Translations under genes and position numbers: made by a program
Notes under the pieces: model-generated
Databases searched by the model: none
Seen by the model: only the letters and a program-made list of their open reading frames with translations
What the model was told of the DNA's origin: nothing
Shown: piece after piece, positions 26,491 to 35,209 of the stretch
Layout: every line of letters begins with the position of its first letter
Numbering within the stretch: position 1 is the stretch's first letter
Assembly (NCBI GenBank): GCA_001941065.1
Contig: MSHJ01000005.1
Coordinates: 310,001-374,000 of the forward strand
Direction of reading: 5' to 3'
Source of the DNA: Alistipes sp. Zagget8
Lineage (GTDB): Bacteria; Bacteroidota; Bacteroidia; Bacteroidales; Rikenellaceae
DNA length: 64,000 bases

Positions 26491-27537
26491 CTATCTTGCG
26501 ATGCGGCCTGAGACGGAGCCGCGGGCGAGCTGGGCGACCTCTTCGGCTGTGAATTGGTTGTAGTCGCCCGGCACGGTGTTTTTCAGTGCGCAGGCTGCGG
26601 TGCCGAAGTCGAGTGCGAACTGCATGTCCCCGGGGTGTTCGGCCATCCCGTAGATCAGGCCGCCCACGAAAGCGTCGCCCACACCGACGCAGTCCACCAC
26701 GCAGTCGATGTCGTAGACCCGCGTGGAGAGCAGCCGGCCCCCGGTGTAGAGCGTTCCGGAGATCAGGTGGTGGTTGGCGCTCAGGACGCTGCGAAGCCCG
26801 AAGACGATGCCCCGGCAGCGGGGAAAGCGTGCCGCAACCTCGGCGGAGGCCTTTTCGTATCCTGCCGCATCGGGGCGGTAGGAGGCGTCGCGGGCCTCGA
26901 AGCGGGGCAGGCGCATGTCGAGTATCTTTTCGTATTCGTCGTCCGTGCCGAAGAACACGTCGCACTGCTCCATCAGCGGGGGCAGCACCTCCTGCGGCTC
27001 CTTGCCGTATTTCCAGAGGTTTTTGCGGTAGTTGATGTCGCACGAGACCGTGAGCCCCATCTCCCGGGCGACGGCGATCGCCTCGGCACATACGGCGGCC
27101 GTGTCGGCACTCACCGCGGCCGAAATACCCGACCAATGGAACCACGCGGCGCCGCTGAAAAGCGTGTGCCAGTCGACCATCCCCGGCTGCAGGGTGTCGA
27201 AGGCCGAGTCGGCGCGGTCGTAGACGACGTGGGAGGTGCGCATGGATGCGGCCTCCTCCATATAATAGAGTCCCAGCCGCTTGCCGCCGCGGAGGATGCC
27301 GTCGGTGCCGATGCCGTAGCGGCGCAGGTCGTCGAGGCAGGCATCGGCCACGCGGTTTTCGGGCAGACGGGTCACGAACTCGCTGCGCAGGCCGTAGTTG
27401 GCCAGCGAGACGGCCACGTTGGCCTCGCTGCCGCCGTAGCTGGCGCGGAACAGGTCCGTTTGATTGAAACGCAGGTAATCGGGCGGCGTGAGCCGCAGCA
27501 TGATTTCTCCGAAAGTGACGATTTTTTGGTTGTGCAT
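26491..27537 (-). CDS. PfkB-family sugar kinase, KdgK-like
   Basis: 348 residues of the ribokinase/PfkB fold. The N-terminal signature is KIVTFGEIMLRLTPP with YGGSEANVAVSLANYG. The C-terminal catalytic motif is CVGVGDAFVGGLIYG (Asp near residue 287, anion hole GVGD). It resembles 2-dehydro-3-deoxygluconate kinase and is a paralogue of the kinase at 30381-31400 in the same region. Substrate could be KDG, KDGal or a related ketose acid. It has its own -7 element just past the terminator of the DUF4861 gene. Confidence 0.87.
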   Translation of the reverse strand: MHNQKIVTFGEIMLRLTPPDYLRFNQTDLFRASYGGSEANVAVSLANYGLRSEFVTRLPENRVADACLDDLRRYGIGTDGILRGGKRLGLYYMEEAASMRTSHVVYDRADSAFDTLQPGMVDWHTLFSGAAWFHWSGISAAVSADTAAVCAEAIAVAREMGLTVSCDINYRKNLWKYGKEPQEVLPPLMEQCDVFFGTDDEYEKILDMRLPRFEARDASYRPDAAGYEKASAEVAARFPRCRGIVFGLRSVLSANHHLISGTLYTGGRLLSTRVYDIDCVVDCVGVGDAFVGGLIYGMAEHPGDMQFALDFGTAACALKNTVPGDYNQFTAEEVAQLARGSVSGRIAR

Positions 27538-27568
27538 GGTTTTTTGAAGAAAAAGGTCGTTACGCTTC

Positions 27569-27576
27569 CAAAGATA
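27569..27576 (-). promoter_or_regulatory. -7 element of the KdgK-like kinase gene
   Basis: TATCTTTG on the minus strand, 32 bases before the ATG. No good -33; the upstream side overlaps the terminator hairpin at 27579-27608. Confidence 0.45.
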
Positions 27577-27578
27577 CG

Positions 27579-27608
27579 AAAAAGTCCGGTCATCAGACCG
27601 GACTTTTC
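27579..27608 (-). terminator. Rho-independent terminator after DUF4861 gene
   Basis: Stem GTCCGGTC / GACCGGAC with loop ATCA, flanked by A and T runs; on the minus strand it ends in five Ts. It lies 15 bases past the DUF4861 stop. Confidence 0.88.
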
Positions 27609-27623
27609 GTGAGAATTTTCAAC

Positions 27624-28745
27624 TTATTTGCGGACGGTCACCTGCAGCGGTGTCACGGCGGCGGCCTGCGCCGTGCCGATCTCTTCGACCCATTCGCCCA
27701 TGTCCTCCACGCCGCCTTGGCTCCAGCCCGAACCGGCATAGTAGGTCAGCGTCTGGCCCGGCTTCACGCTCTTGACGGCCACGGCGTGGCCCAGCGTGTC
27801 GGCCAGCATTTCGGCGTCCGGCAGGATCACGCCCAGGAAGATGTCGCCGTCGCGCACGGGGTCTTTCGAATCCGAGGCGGCCTCGACCATCCCCATCCAG
27901 CCGTCGCCGGTCATCACGCGCTTCACGTCGTGGCGCACGAAGCCCGCGGCAATCGGCATTTCGGCGAAATCACCCGTGTAGACGTTGTCCATGCGGTTGA
28001 AACGCTGGTTGGCATCGAGCGAAATGATCTTGGTGAGCGACACGGGGGTGCCGTCGACATCGAACGGCGCGTAGGTCAGCTCCACCGAGGTGCGGATCGG
28101 GCCGTTGTCGAGTGTCCGTGCCGTGGCGTAGTTGTGGTCCATGAACCAGAATTTACCGCCGGCGAAGGGTACCGAAGCTCCCGAACCGAGCGTCACGCCC
28201 ACCTTGTAGCAGTCCATGCCGTCGCCGTGGTTGGTGTGGTAGTCACCCGTGGCGTAGCGTTCGTCGATGATCAGCCGGCCGGTGCTCTTCACCCACACGT
28301 CGATGCCCGGGGTGATGAGTTTCTCGGGCGAGCTCTCCAGCGCTGGGCCGTAGAGGCGGTAGGCCACCTTGTTATTCTCCCAGGCGTAGTCGTCGTAACG
28401 CTCGGGAACCGCGCGTCCGAACGCCTCGGCAGGGTAGTTCTCCCGGGTGCCCGTGACGAGCTTGAAGCGCTTGGTCTCCATCGGGTCGGCGTCGGTCTGG
28501 AAGATCAGCGCCTGGGGTTCCGACGTGCCGCGGAACAGCACCTGCGAGGGAATCTGCTCGTTGTCGTCATTCAGGACGAGGATGTTTTCCGGGGTCACGC
28601 CTTCGAGCGCGGCCACTTCGGACCAGGCGATTTCGACGGTTTCGTCGTCGCGTTCAATCGGGGTCGTGTTGGCGACATCGACTTTCAGGGCGGGGGTGCA
28701 GGAGACCGTCAGCGCGGCTGCAATCCCAAGAATGGTGTTTTTCAT
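27624..28745 (-). CDS. DUF4861-family lipoprotein
   Basis: 373 residues. The lipoprotein signal MKNTILGIAAALTVSC fixes the start at 28745 rather than the upstream Met at 28805. The mature protein has the DUF4861 pattern: VAYRLYGPAL, GIDVWVKSTGRLIID, DYHTNHGDGMDCYKVG, and NGPIRTSVELTY. The domain is beta-rich and found next to pectin and uronate genes in gut Bacteroidetes; its biochemical role is unknown to me. A promoter with an overlapping uronate-type operator drives it, and it is divergent from uxaC, so it likely takes part in galacturonan use. Confidence 0.85.
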   Translation of the reverse strand: MKNTILGIAAALTVSCTPALKVDVANTTPIERDDETVEIAWSEVAALEGVTPENILVLNDDNEQIPSQVLFRGTSEPQALIFQTDADPMETKRFKLVTGTRENYPAEAFGRAVPERYDDYAWENNKVAYRLYGPALESSPEKLITPGIDVWVKSTGRLIIDERYATGDYHTNHGDGMDCYKVGVTLGSGASVPFAGGKFWFMDHNYATARTLDNGPIRTSVELTYAPFDVDGTPVSLTKIISLDANQRFNRMDNVYTGDFAEMPIAAGFVRHDVKRVMTGDGWMGMVEAASDSKDPVRDGDIFLGVILPDAEMLADTLGHAVAVKSVKPGQTLTYYAGSGWSQGGVEDMGEWVEEIGTAQAAAVTPLQVTVRK

Positions 28746-28781
28746 CAGGCTATGTTTAAAAATTTTTCGTTGTATTTTAGG

Positions 28782-28812
28782 CAAATTTACGATTTTTCCG
28801 TACATTGGTCAA
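28782..28812 (-). promoter_or_regulatory. Promoter of DUF4861 gene
   Basis: On the minus strand: TTG (28812-28810), 20 bases, TAAATTTG (28789-28782). The -33 TTG is part of the operator at 28804-28817. Confidence 0.75.
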
Positions 28813-28817
28813 CCAAA
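28804..28817. promoter_or_regulatory. UxuR/ExuR-like operator
   Basis: ATTGGTCAACCAAA closely matches the ATTGGTATACCAAT dyad recognised by the GntR/FadR-type hexuronate repressors UxuR and ExuR of enterobacteria. It lies over the -33 element of the DUF4861 promoter, in the divergent region with uxaC. Two TTGGCAA-like half sites follow at 28818-28824 and 28839-28845. No GntR gene is in the window. Confidence 0.6.
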
Positions 28818-28953
28818 TTGGCAAATAATCTACTTTATTTGGCAATTTTTCGTATCGGGAGTGCCGGAAAGTTCGTAATTTTACGTTGTGAAAAAGGGCG
28901 CTTTGCAGTGCCCCGCCCGAAACGAGTGAATTTAAAACGGATTATATCAGAAC

Positions 28954-30366
28954 ATGAAACAGTTTAACGACGACAACTTCCTGTTGCAGACCCCCACGGC
29001 CGAGCGCCTGTACCACGACCATGCGGCCAAAATGCCGATTATCGACTACCACTGCCACCTGATCCCCGGGTATGTCGCCGAGAACCACCGCTTCGACAAT
29101 CTGTCGAAAATCTGGCTCGAAGGCGACCACTATAAGTGGCGTGCCATGCGTACCAACGGCGTCGATGAGAAATACTGCACGGGCAAGGATACCTCCGACT
29201 GGGAAAAGTTCGAAAAATGGGCCGAAACGGTGCCCTACACGATGCGCAACCCGCTCTATCACTGGACGCACCTCGAGCTGAAGACCGCCTTCGGCGTGAC
29301 GAAGCTGCTCGGTCCTTCGACGGCCCGCGAGATTTACGACCATTGCACCGACCTGCTGCAGAAGCCCGAATACCACGCCCACGGCCTGATGCAGCATTAT
29401 CATGTCGAGGTGGTCTGCACGACGGACGATCCCGTGGATTCGCTGGAACACCACATCAAGGTCCGCGAGGACAATTTCGGCGTGAAGATGCTTCCCACGT
29501 GGCGTCCCGACAAGGCGATGGCCGTGGAGGTTCCCGCCGATTTCCGCGCCTACATCGACAAACTCGCGGAGGTTTCGGGCGTCTCGATCTCGAAATTCGC
29601 CGATGTGATCGACGCCCTGCGCGTGCGTCACAAGTTCTTCGAATCGGTGGGCTGCCGCCTTTCGGACCACGGCATCGAGGAGTTCTACGCCGAGGATTAC
29701 ACCCAGGCCGAGATCGACGCTATCTTTAATAAGGTATACGGCGGTCAGGCGCTGACCCGCGACGAGATCCTGAAATACAAGACGGCCATGATGGTCGAAT
29801 TCGCCACGATGGATTGGGAGACGGGCTGGACCCAGCAGTTCCACTACGGCACCATCCGCAACAACAACAGCCGGATGTTCCGGCAGCTGGGGGCCGACAC
29901 GGGCTTCGACTCGATCGGCGATTTCACGGTCGGCAAGAGCATGTCCAAATTCTTCGACCTGCTCGACCGCGACGACAAACTCACCAAAACCATCATTTAT
30001 AACCTCAATCCCCGCGACAACGAGCTGGTTGCCACGATGATTGGCAATTTCCAGGACGGCCGTTACGGTGCCGGGAAAATCCAGTTCGGTTCGGGCTGGT
30101 GGTTCCTCGACCAGAAGGACGGCATGGAGAAGCAGATGAACGCCCTCTCGACGCTGGGGCTGCTGAGCCGCTTCGTCGGTATGCTGACCGACTCGCGGTC
30201 GTTCCTCTCGTACCCGCGCCACGAATATTTCCGCCGCACGCTGTGCAACCTCGTGGGCAACGACATCGAGAACGGCCTGCTGCCCGCTTCGGAGATCGAT
30301 TTCATCGGCAGCGAAATCATCGAGGGCATCTGCTACAAGAACGCCAAGAATTTCTTCAAATTTTAA
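28954..30366 (+). CDS. uxaC: Glucuronate/galacturonate isomerase
   Basis: 470 residues, the normal family length. The N-terminal metal-site motif is IIDYHCHLIPGYVAEN (His-x-His). The conserved PLYHWTHLELKTAFGV, CTTDDPVDSLEHH and the C-terminal GSGWWFLDQKDGMEKQMNALSTLGLLSRFVGMLTDSRSFLSYPRHEYFRR are all typical of UxaC. It interconverts D-galacturonate with D-tagaturonate (and glucuronate with fructuronate) in the cytoplasm. First gene of the galacturonate operon; kdgK follows after 14 bases. Confidence 0.96.
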   Translation: MKQFNDDNFLLQTPTAERLYHDHAAKMPIIDYHCHLIPGYVAENHRFDNLSKIWLEGDHYKWRAMRTNGVDEKYCTGKDTSDWEKFEKWAETVPYTMRNPLYHWTHLELKTAFGVTKLLGPSTAREIYDHCTDLLQKPEYHAHGLMQHYHVEVVCTTDDPVDSLEHHIKVREDNFGVKMLPTWRPDKAMAVEVPADFRAYIDKLAEVSGVSISKFADVIDALRVRHKFFESVGCRLSDHGIEEFYAEDYTQAEIDAIFNKVYGGQALTRDEILKYKTAMMVEFATMDWETGWTQQFHYGTIRNNNSRMFRQLGADTGFDSIGDFTVGKSMSKFFDLLDRDDKLTKTIIYNLNPRDNELVATMIGNFQDGRYGAGKIQFGSGWWFLDQKDGMEKQMNALSTLGLLSRFVGMLTDSRSFLSYPRHEYFRRTLCNLVGNDIENGLLPASEIDFIGSEIIEGICYKNAKNFFKF

Positions 30367-30380
30367 CACGCAATAGAATC

Positions 30381-31400
30381 ATGAAAATCGTAACATTAGG
30401 TGAAATCATGCTGCGTCTTTCGACGCCCGGCAATACGCGTTTCGTTCAGTCCGATTCGTTCGACGTCGTTTACGGCGGCGGCGAGGCCAACGTAGCCGTT
30501 TCGTGCGCCAACTACGGCCACGAGGCTTATTTCGTCTCGAAGCTCCCGAAGCACGAGATCGGCCAGTCGGCGGTGAATGCGCTGCGCAAATACGGCGTGA
30601 AGACCGATTTCATCGCCCGCGGCGGCGACCGCGTGGGCATCTATTACCTCGAGACGGGTGCTTCGATGCGTCCTTCGAAGGTGATTTACGACCGTGCCCA
30701 TTCCTCGATTGCCGAGGCCGACGCTTCGGATTTCGATTTCGACGCCATTATGGAGGGCGCCCAGTGGTTCCACTGGTCGGGCATCACCCCCGCGATTTCG
30801 GACAAGGCCGCCGAACTGACGAAGCTGGCCTGCGAGGCCGCCAAGCGTCACGGCGTGACGGTGTCGGTGGACCTGAATTTCCGCAAGAAGCTTTGGACCA
30901 AGGAGAAGGCGCAGTCGATTATGAAGCCCCTGATGCAGTATGTCGATGTTTGCATCGGCAACGAGGAGGACGCCGAGCTGTGCCTCGGGTTCAAGCCCGA
31001 CGCCGATGTCGAGGGCGGCGAGACCAATGCCGAAGGGTACAAAGGCATTTTCCGCCAGATGGCCGAGACGTTCGGATTCAAATATGTGATTTCGACGCTG
31101 CGCGAGTCGTTCTCGGCGACGCACAATGGCTGGAAGGCGATGATTTACAACGGTAAGGAGTTCTACGAGTCGAAGCGTTACGACATCGACCCGATCATCG
31201 ACCGCGTAGGCGGTGGCGACTCGTTCTCGGGCGGCGTGATCCACGGACTGCTGACCAAACCGACGCAGGGCGAAGCCCTTGAGTTTGCGGTTGCGGCATC
31301 GGCCCTGAAGCACACGATCAACGGCGATTTCAACCTCGTATCGGCCGAAGAGGTCGAAAGCCTGGCCGGAGGCAATGCCAGCGGACGCGTGCAGCGTTAA
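30381..31400 (+). CDS. kdgK: 2-dehydro-3-deoxygluconokinase
   Basis: 339 residues. PfkB signatures: [16 protein letters not shown] with [16 protein letters not shown] at the start and [16 protein letters not shown] near 275-290, holding the catalytic Asp. The ATG at 30381 follows uxaC by 14 bases; the frame is open further upstream but overlaps uxaC. It phosphorylates 2-keto-3-deoxygluconate to KDPG. Placement between uxaC and kdgA supports the exact function. Confidence 0.93.
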   Translation: MKIVTLGEIMLRLSTPGNTRFVQSDSFDVVYGGGEANVAVSCANYGHEAYFVSKLPKHEIGQSAVNALRKYGVKTDFIARGGDRVGIYYLETGASMRPSKVIYDRAHSSIAEADASDFDFDAIMEGAQWFHWSGITPAISDKAAELTKLACEAAKRHGVTVSVDLNFRKKLWTKEKAQSIMKPLMQYVDVCIGNEEDAELCLGFKPDADVEGGETNAEGYKGIFRQMAETFGFKYVISTLRESFSATHNGWKAMIYNGKEFYESKRYDIDPIIDRVGGGDSFSGGVIHGLLTKPTQGEALEFAVAASALKHTINGDFNLVSAEEVESLAGGNASGRVQR

Positions 31401-31429
31401 TTAAGAATGAAAAATTAAGAATTAAAATT

Positions 31430-32098
31430 ATGGCTCGTTTCAATAAAATGCAGGTCATGGAGGCCATCGGCAAGACCGGCATGGTTCCCGTTTTTTATCA
31501 CGCTGACGCCGAGATCGCCAAGCAGGTCGTGAAAGCCTGCTACGAGGGCGGCGTGCGTGCTTTCGAATTCACCAACCGCGGTGATTTCGCCTCGGAGGTC
31601 TTTATCGAGGTCATCAAGTTCGCCGCCAAAGAGTGCCCCGAAATGGTGCTGGGCGTCGGTACGATCGTCGATGCCCCCACGGCTGCCCTCTACATCCAGT
31701 ACGGTGCAAATTTCGTCGTGGGTCCCTACCTGAACGCCGAGGTCGCCAAGGTCTGCAACCGCCATCTGGTTCCCTACACCCCCGGCTGCGGATCGGTCAC
31801 CGAGATCGGTTTCGCACAGGAGCTGGGCTGCGACCTGACGAAGGTTTTCCCTGCGGGCAACGTGGGCGGTCCTTCGTTCGTCAAGAACGTCAAGGCCCCG
31901 CTGCCGTGGTCGAACATCATGGCCACCGGAGCCGTGGAACCCACCGAGGAAAACCTCACGGCATGGTTCAAGGCCGGTGTTTTCTGTGTGGGCATGGGCT
32001 CGCAGCTCTTCCCCAAGGAGGTGATAGCCGAGAAAAACTGGAAGGCCATCTCCGAAAAATGCCGTTTCGCGCTGGACGTGATCGCCAAGGTGCGTTAG
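31430..32098 (+). CDS. kdgA: KDPG/KHG aldolase
   Basis: 222 residues. A class I aldolase with the Schiff-base lysine K138 in LTKVFPAG and the catalytic Glu in [21 protein letters not shown] and the phosphate-binding [12 protein letters not shown] are also typical. It cleaves 2-keto-3-deoxy-6-phosphogluconate into pyruvate and glyceraldehyde-3-phosphate, ending the galacturonate pathway. The 29-base gap after kdgK is A/T-rich and contains a near-repeat of TTAAGAAT. Confidence 0.95.
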   Translation: MARFNKMQVMEAIGKTGMVPVFYHADAEIAKQVVKACYEGGVRAFEFTNRGDFASEVFIEVIKFAAKECPEMVLGVGTIVDAPTAALYIQYGANFVVGPYLNAEVAKVCNRHLVPYTPGCGSVTEIGFAQELGCDLTKVFPAGNVGGPSFVKNVKAPLPWSNIMATGAVEPTEENLTAWFKAGVFCVGMGSQLFPKEVIAEKNWKAISEKCRFALDVIAKVR

Positions 32099-32121
32099 AT
32101 GTCATTCCGTAAGTTCGGTCG

Positions 32122-32149
32122 TCCGGCGGCGGCCCCAATCGCCGCCGGA
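32122..32149. other. GC-rich hairpin between kdgA and the transporter
   Basis: Perfect ten-base stem TCCGGCGGCG / CGCCGCCGGA, loop GCCCCAAT. No T tract follows, so it is more likely an mRNA processing or stability element within the operon than a terminator. Confidence 0.5.
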
Positions 32150-32204
32150 TGCCGTTCCTGCGGCTCTCCAACCCCCGAACTCTACTTAATAAAAAACCGA
32201 ATAA

Positions 32205-33662
32205 ATGTCAAAAAATCAATCGACTCTCGCTGGGAAGATGACACAGTATCGCTGGGTCATCTGTGCGATGCTCTTCTTCGCAACGACCGTTAATTACCTC
32301 GACCGTCAGGTGCTTTCGCTGACGTGGGACGAGTTTATCAAGCCCGAATTTCATTGGAACGAGTACCACTACGGCCTTATCACCTCGATTTTCTCAATCG
32401 TCTATGCCGTCTGCATGCTCTTCGCGGGTCGTTTCATCGACTGGATGGGCACCAAGAAAGGTTATCTGTGGGCCATCGGCGTCTGGTCGGTCGGCGCCTG
32501 TATGCACGCCCTCTGCGGCGTGGCCACCGAGGCATGGGTGGGACTACCCAACGCTGCCGCGCTGCGTGCCGTCGAGGCCGGCTCGGCCATGGCTGCGACC
32601 ATCGCCATGGTCAGCATGTATTTCTTCATCGCCGCACGCTGCATCCTCGCCCTCGGTGAGGCGGGCAACTTCCCCGCGGCCATCAAGGTGACTGCCGAGT
32701 ATTTCCCCAAGAAGGACCGCGCCTATGCCACCTCGATTTTCAATGCCGGCGCTTCGATCGGTGCGCTGTTCGCCCCGCTGACCATTCCGCTGCTGGCCAA
32801 AGCATGGGGATGGGAGATGGCCTTCATCGTGATCAGCGCCCTGGGCTTCATCTGGATGGGTTTCTGGGTCTTCATGTACAAGAAACCGTCGGACCACCCG
32901 AGCGTGAATGCCGCCGAGCTGGAGTATATCGAGCAGGACCAGCACGAGCTGGTCGACGGCGAGGCTGTCGGCAAGGAGCAGGAGGGTGAGAAAATCTCCT
33001 TCTGGAAAACCCTTTCGTTCAAGCAAACCTGGGCTTTCGCCTTCGGTAAGTTCATGACCGACGGCGTGTGGTGGTTCTTCCTTTTCTGGACTCCTTCGTA
33101 CCTCAATTCGCAGTTTGGAATCAAGATGTCCGAGGGACTGGGCGTGGCGCTGATTTTCACGCTTTACGCCATCACGATGCTTTCGATCTACGGCGGCAAG
33201 CTCCCGACGATCATCATCAACAAGACGGGTCTGAATCCCTATGCGGCCCGTATGCGTGCGATGCTGATTTTCGCCTTCTTCCCGCTGCTGGTGCTGTTGG
33301 CACAGCCCCTGGGCACCATTTCGCCGTGGTTCCCGATTATCCTGATCGGTATCGGCGGCGCGGCGCACCAGTCGTGGTCGGCCAACATCTTCTCGACCGT
33401 GGGCGACATGTTCCCCAAGTCGGCGATCGCCACGGTGACGGGTATCGGCGGCATGGCCGGAGGTGTCGGTTCGATGATTCTGCAATGGTTCGCCGGATGG
33501 CTGTTCGTGCACGCCGAGGAGACCAATATGGCTTATATGGGCTTCGAAGGAAAACCCGCCGGTTATTTCATCGTTTTCTGCATCTGCGCCGTGGCTTATC
33601 TCATCGGCTGGATCGTGATGAAGGCATTGGTTCCGAAATACAAGCCGATCGTATTGGAGTAA
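32205..33662 (+). CDS. MFS hexuronate transporter (ExuT type)
   Basis: 485 residues, about 12 transmembrane helices. The start matches the anion:cation symporter family: QYRWVICAMLFFATTVNYLDRQVLSLTW, and the loop 2-3 motif is GRFIDWMGTKKGYLWAIGVWS. An insertion after helix 4 or so (GVATEAWVGLPNAAALRAVEAG) makes it longer than E. coli ExuT. It is predicted to import galacturonate or glucuronate with protons. Location between kdgA and uxaB in an otherwise complete galacturonate operon strongly supports hexuronate as substrate. Confidence 0.88.
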   Translation: MSKNQSTLAGKMTQYRWVICAMLFFATTVNYLDRQVLSLTWDEFIKPEFHWNEYHYGLITSIFSIVYAVCMLFAGRFIDWMGTKKGYLWAIGVWSVGACMHALCGVATEAWVGLPNAAALRAVEAGSAMAATIAMVSMYFFIAARCILALGEAGNFPAAIKVTAEYFPKKDRAYATSIFNAGASIGALFAPLTIPLLAKAWGWEMAFIVISALGFIWMGFWVFMYKKPSDHPSVNAAELEYIEQDQHELVDGEAVGKEQEGEKISFWKTLSFKQTWAFAFGKFMTDGVWWFFLFWTPSYLNSQFGIKMSEGLGVALIFTLYAITMLSIYGGKLPTIIINKTGLNPYAARMRAMLIFAFFPLLVLLAQPLGTISPWFPIILIGIGGAAHQSWSANIFSTVGDMFPKSAIATVTGIGGMAGGVGSMILQWFAGWLFVHAEETNMAYMGFEGKPAGYFIVFCICAVAYLIGWIVMKALVPKYKPIVLE

Positions 33663-33681
33663 TTTAAAAACCTGACATACA

Positions 33682-35139
33682 ATGATTAAGCAACTGAACA
33701 AGTCGACCGTGGAAAAGGTCGGCCGCCCCGTTCGCATCCTGCAGTTCGGCGAAGGCAATTTCCTGAGGGCCTTCGTGGACTGGCAGATCGAAATCGCCAA
33801 CGAAAAAGGCGTCATGGACGCCGGAGTGGCTGTATGCCAGCCGATTATCGATCCGGAGCACAAGGTGCTGGGGATGATCGACCTGATGCACAAACAGGAC
33901 AACATGTACCACGTCTATCTGGAGGGCATCGAGAACAAGCAGCCCAAGAAGGACGTGCGGCTGGTGAAGAGCATCATGGATTCGTTCAATCCCTATGTGG
34001 ACTATGCGACCTACGAGCGTTATTTCCTCTCCCCGGAGCTGAAAATCACCATTTCGAACACCACCGAGGCAGGCATCCGCTACGAGGAGGGCGACGACCT
34101 GACGGCCGAGCCCCCGAAATCGTACCCCGCGAAGATGACGGCGCTGCTGTACAAGCGTTTTAAGCATTTCGAAGGCGATCCGACCAAAGGTTTGTGCATT
34201 ATCTGCTGCGAGCTGATCGAGAACAACGGCTCGACGCTCCATGAATACGTCATCAAACACGCCGAGTACCACAAGCTCGGGCAGGACTTTATCGACTGGG
34301 TCGAGAAGAACTGCCATTTCTGCGACACGCTCGTGGATCGTATCGTGCCGGGATTCCCGCGGGAGCAGATCAACGAGATCAAGGCGGAGATCGGCTATGA
34401 CGACAACCTCGTGGTGAAGGCCGAGCTATACCACTTGTGGGCCATCGGCGGCCCGGGCTACAAGGAGGTGATGAAGGAGCTGCCGCTGGACAAGGCGGGC
34501 CTGCACGTCATTTTCATGCCTTCGATCAAGCAGTTCCGCGACAAGAAAGTCCGTATCCTGAACGGTTCGCACACGGGCATGGTTCCCATCGCCCTGCAGA
34601 TGGGCTGCGAGACGGTGATGGACGCCTTCAATACCCCTGCAATCGAAAAGTTCGTCAACGACATGGTTGCCGGCGAGGTGATTCCGATGATCGAGGAGGA
34701 TCAGGCGGAGCTGAAAGAGTTCGCCGCGGGGATTCTGGAGCGTTTCTACAACCCCTTTATCAAGCACCTGCTGAAATCCATCTCGCTCAATTCGCTGTCG
34801 AAATGGGAGGCGCGTAACTATCCCACGGTCAAGGACAACTGGTTCAAGGCGCAGCGTATCGCCGAACACGAGTGCTTCACCTTTGCGGCGCTGATGACCC
34901 TCTACAGTCCCAAGAGCGGTTTCGAACCCGACGATACGAAGGAGTTCGTGGAGTATATCCGTGCGAACTGGGATTCGGAGAACATTGAGGGTACCATCAC
35001 GAAGATCGTAAAAGAGAGCGGTATCTTCACCGTCGATTTCTCGGAGGTTCCGGGCTTCATCCCGACCGTTGCGGGCTATGTCCGCGACATCGAGGAGTTG
35101 GGCATGGAGGGCGCCTTGGCGAAATTTCTGAAGAAATAA
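33682..35139 (+). CDS. uxaB: Tagaturonate reductase (altronate oxidoreductase)
   Basis: 485 residues of the mannitol dehydrogenase family. The N-terminal nucleotide-binding motif is VRILQFGEGNFLRAFVDWQIE (about 17-37). Conserved core features are TISNTTEAGIRY and the catalytic-domain segment VRILNGSHTGMVPIALQMG. It reduces D-tagaturonate to D-altronate with NADH. Presence of uxaB and uxaA, with no uxuA/uxuB in the window, points to galacturonate rather than glucuronate as main substrate. Confidence 0.94.
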   Translation: MIKQLNKSTVEKVGRPVRILQFGEGNFLRAFVDWQIEIANEKGVMDAGVAVCQPIIDPEHKVLGMIDLMHKQDNMYHVYLEGIENKQPKKDVRLVKSIMDSFNPYVDYATYERYFLSPELKITISNTTEAGIRYEEGDDLTAEPPKSYPAKMTALLYKRFKHFEGDPTKGLCIICCELIENNGSTLHEYVIKHAEYHKLGQDFIDWVEKNCHFCDTLVDRIVPGFPREQINEIKAEIGYDDNLVVKAELYHLWAIGGPGYKEVMKELPLDKAGLHVIFMPSIKQFRDKKVRILNGSHTGMVPIALQMGCETVMDAFNTPAIEKFVNDMVAGEVIPMIEEDQAELKEFAAGILERFYNPFIKHLLKSISLNSLSKWEARNYPTVKDNWFKAQRIAEHECFTFAALMTLYSPKSGFEPDDTKEFVEYIRANWDSENIEGTITKIVKESGIFTVDFSEVPGFIPTVAGYVRDIEELGMEGALAKFLKK

Positions 35140-35209
35140 TTTACCTTCGGAGGGCAGGGTGCGGCGTCTTTTCGGAGGCCGGTCCTGCCCTTTTCAGCAC
35201 ACGATGATT

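Noticed and set aside
31401..31429. Repeated TTAAGAAT-like stretch between kdgK and kdgA as a regulatory site
   Set aside because: Short A/T-rich intergenic filler common in Bacteroidetes operons; no dyad or promoter spacing.
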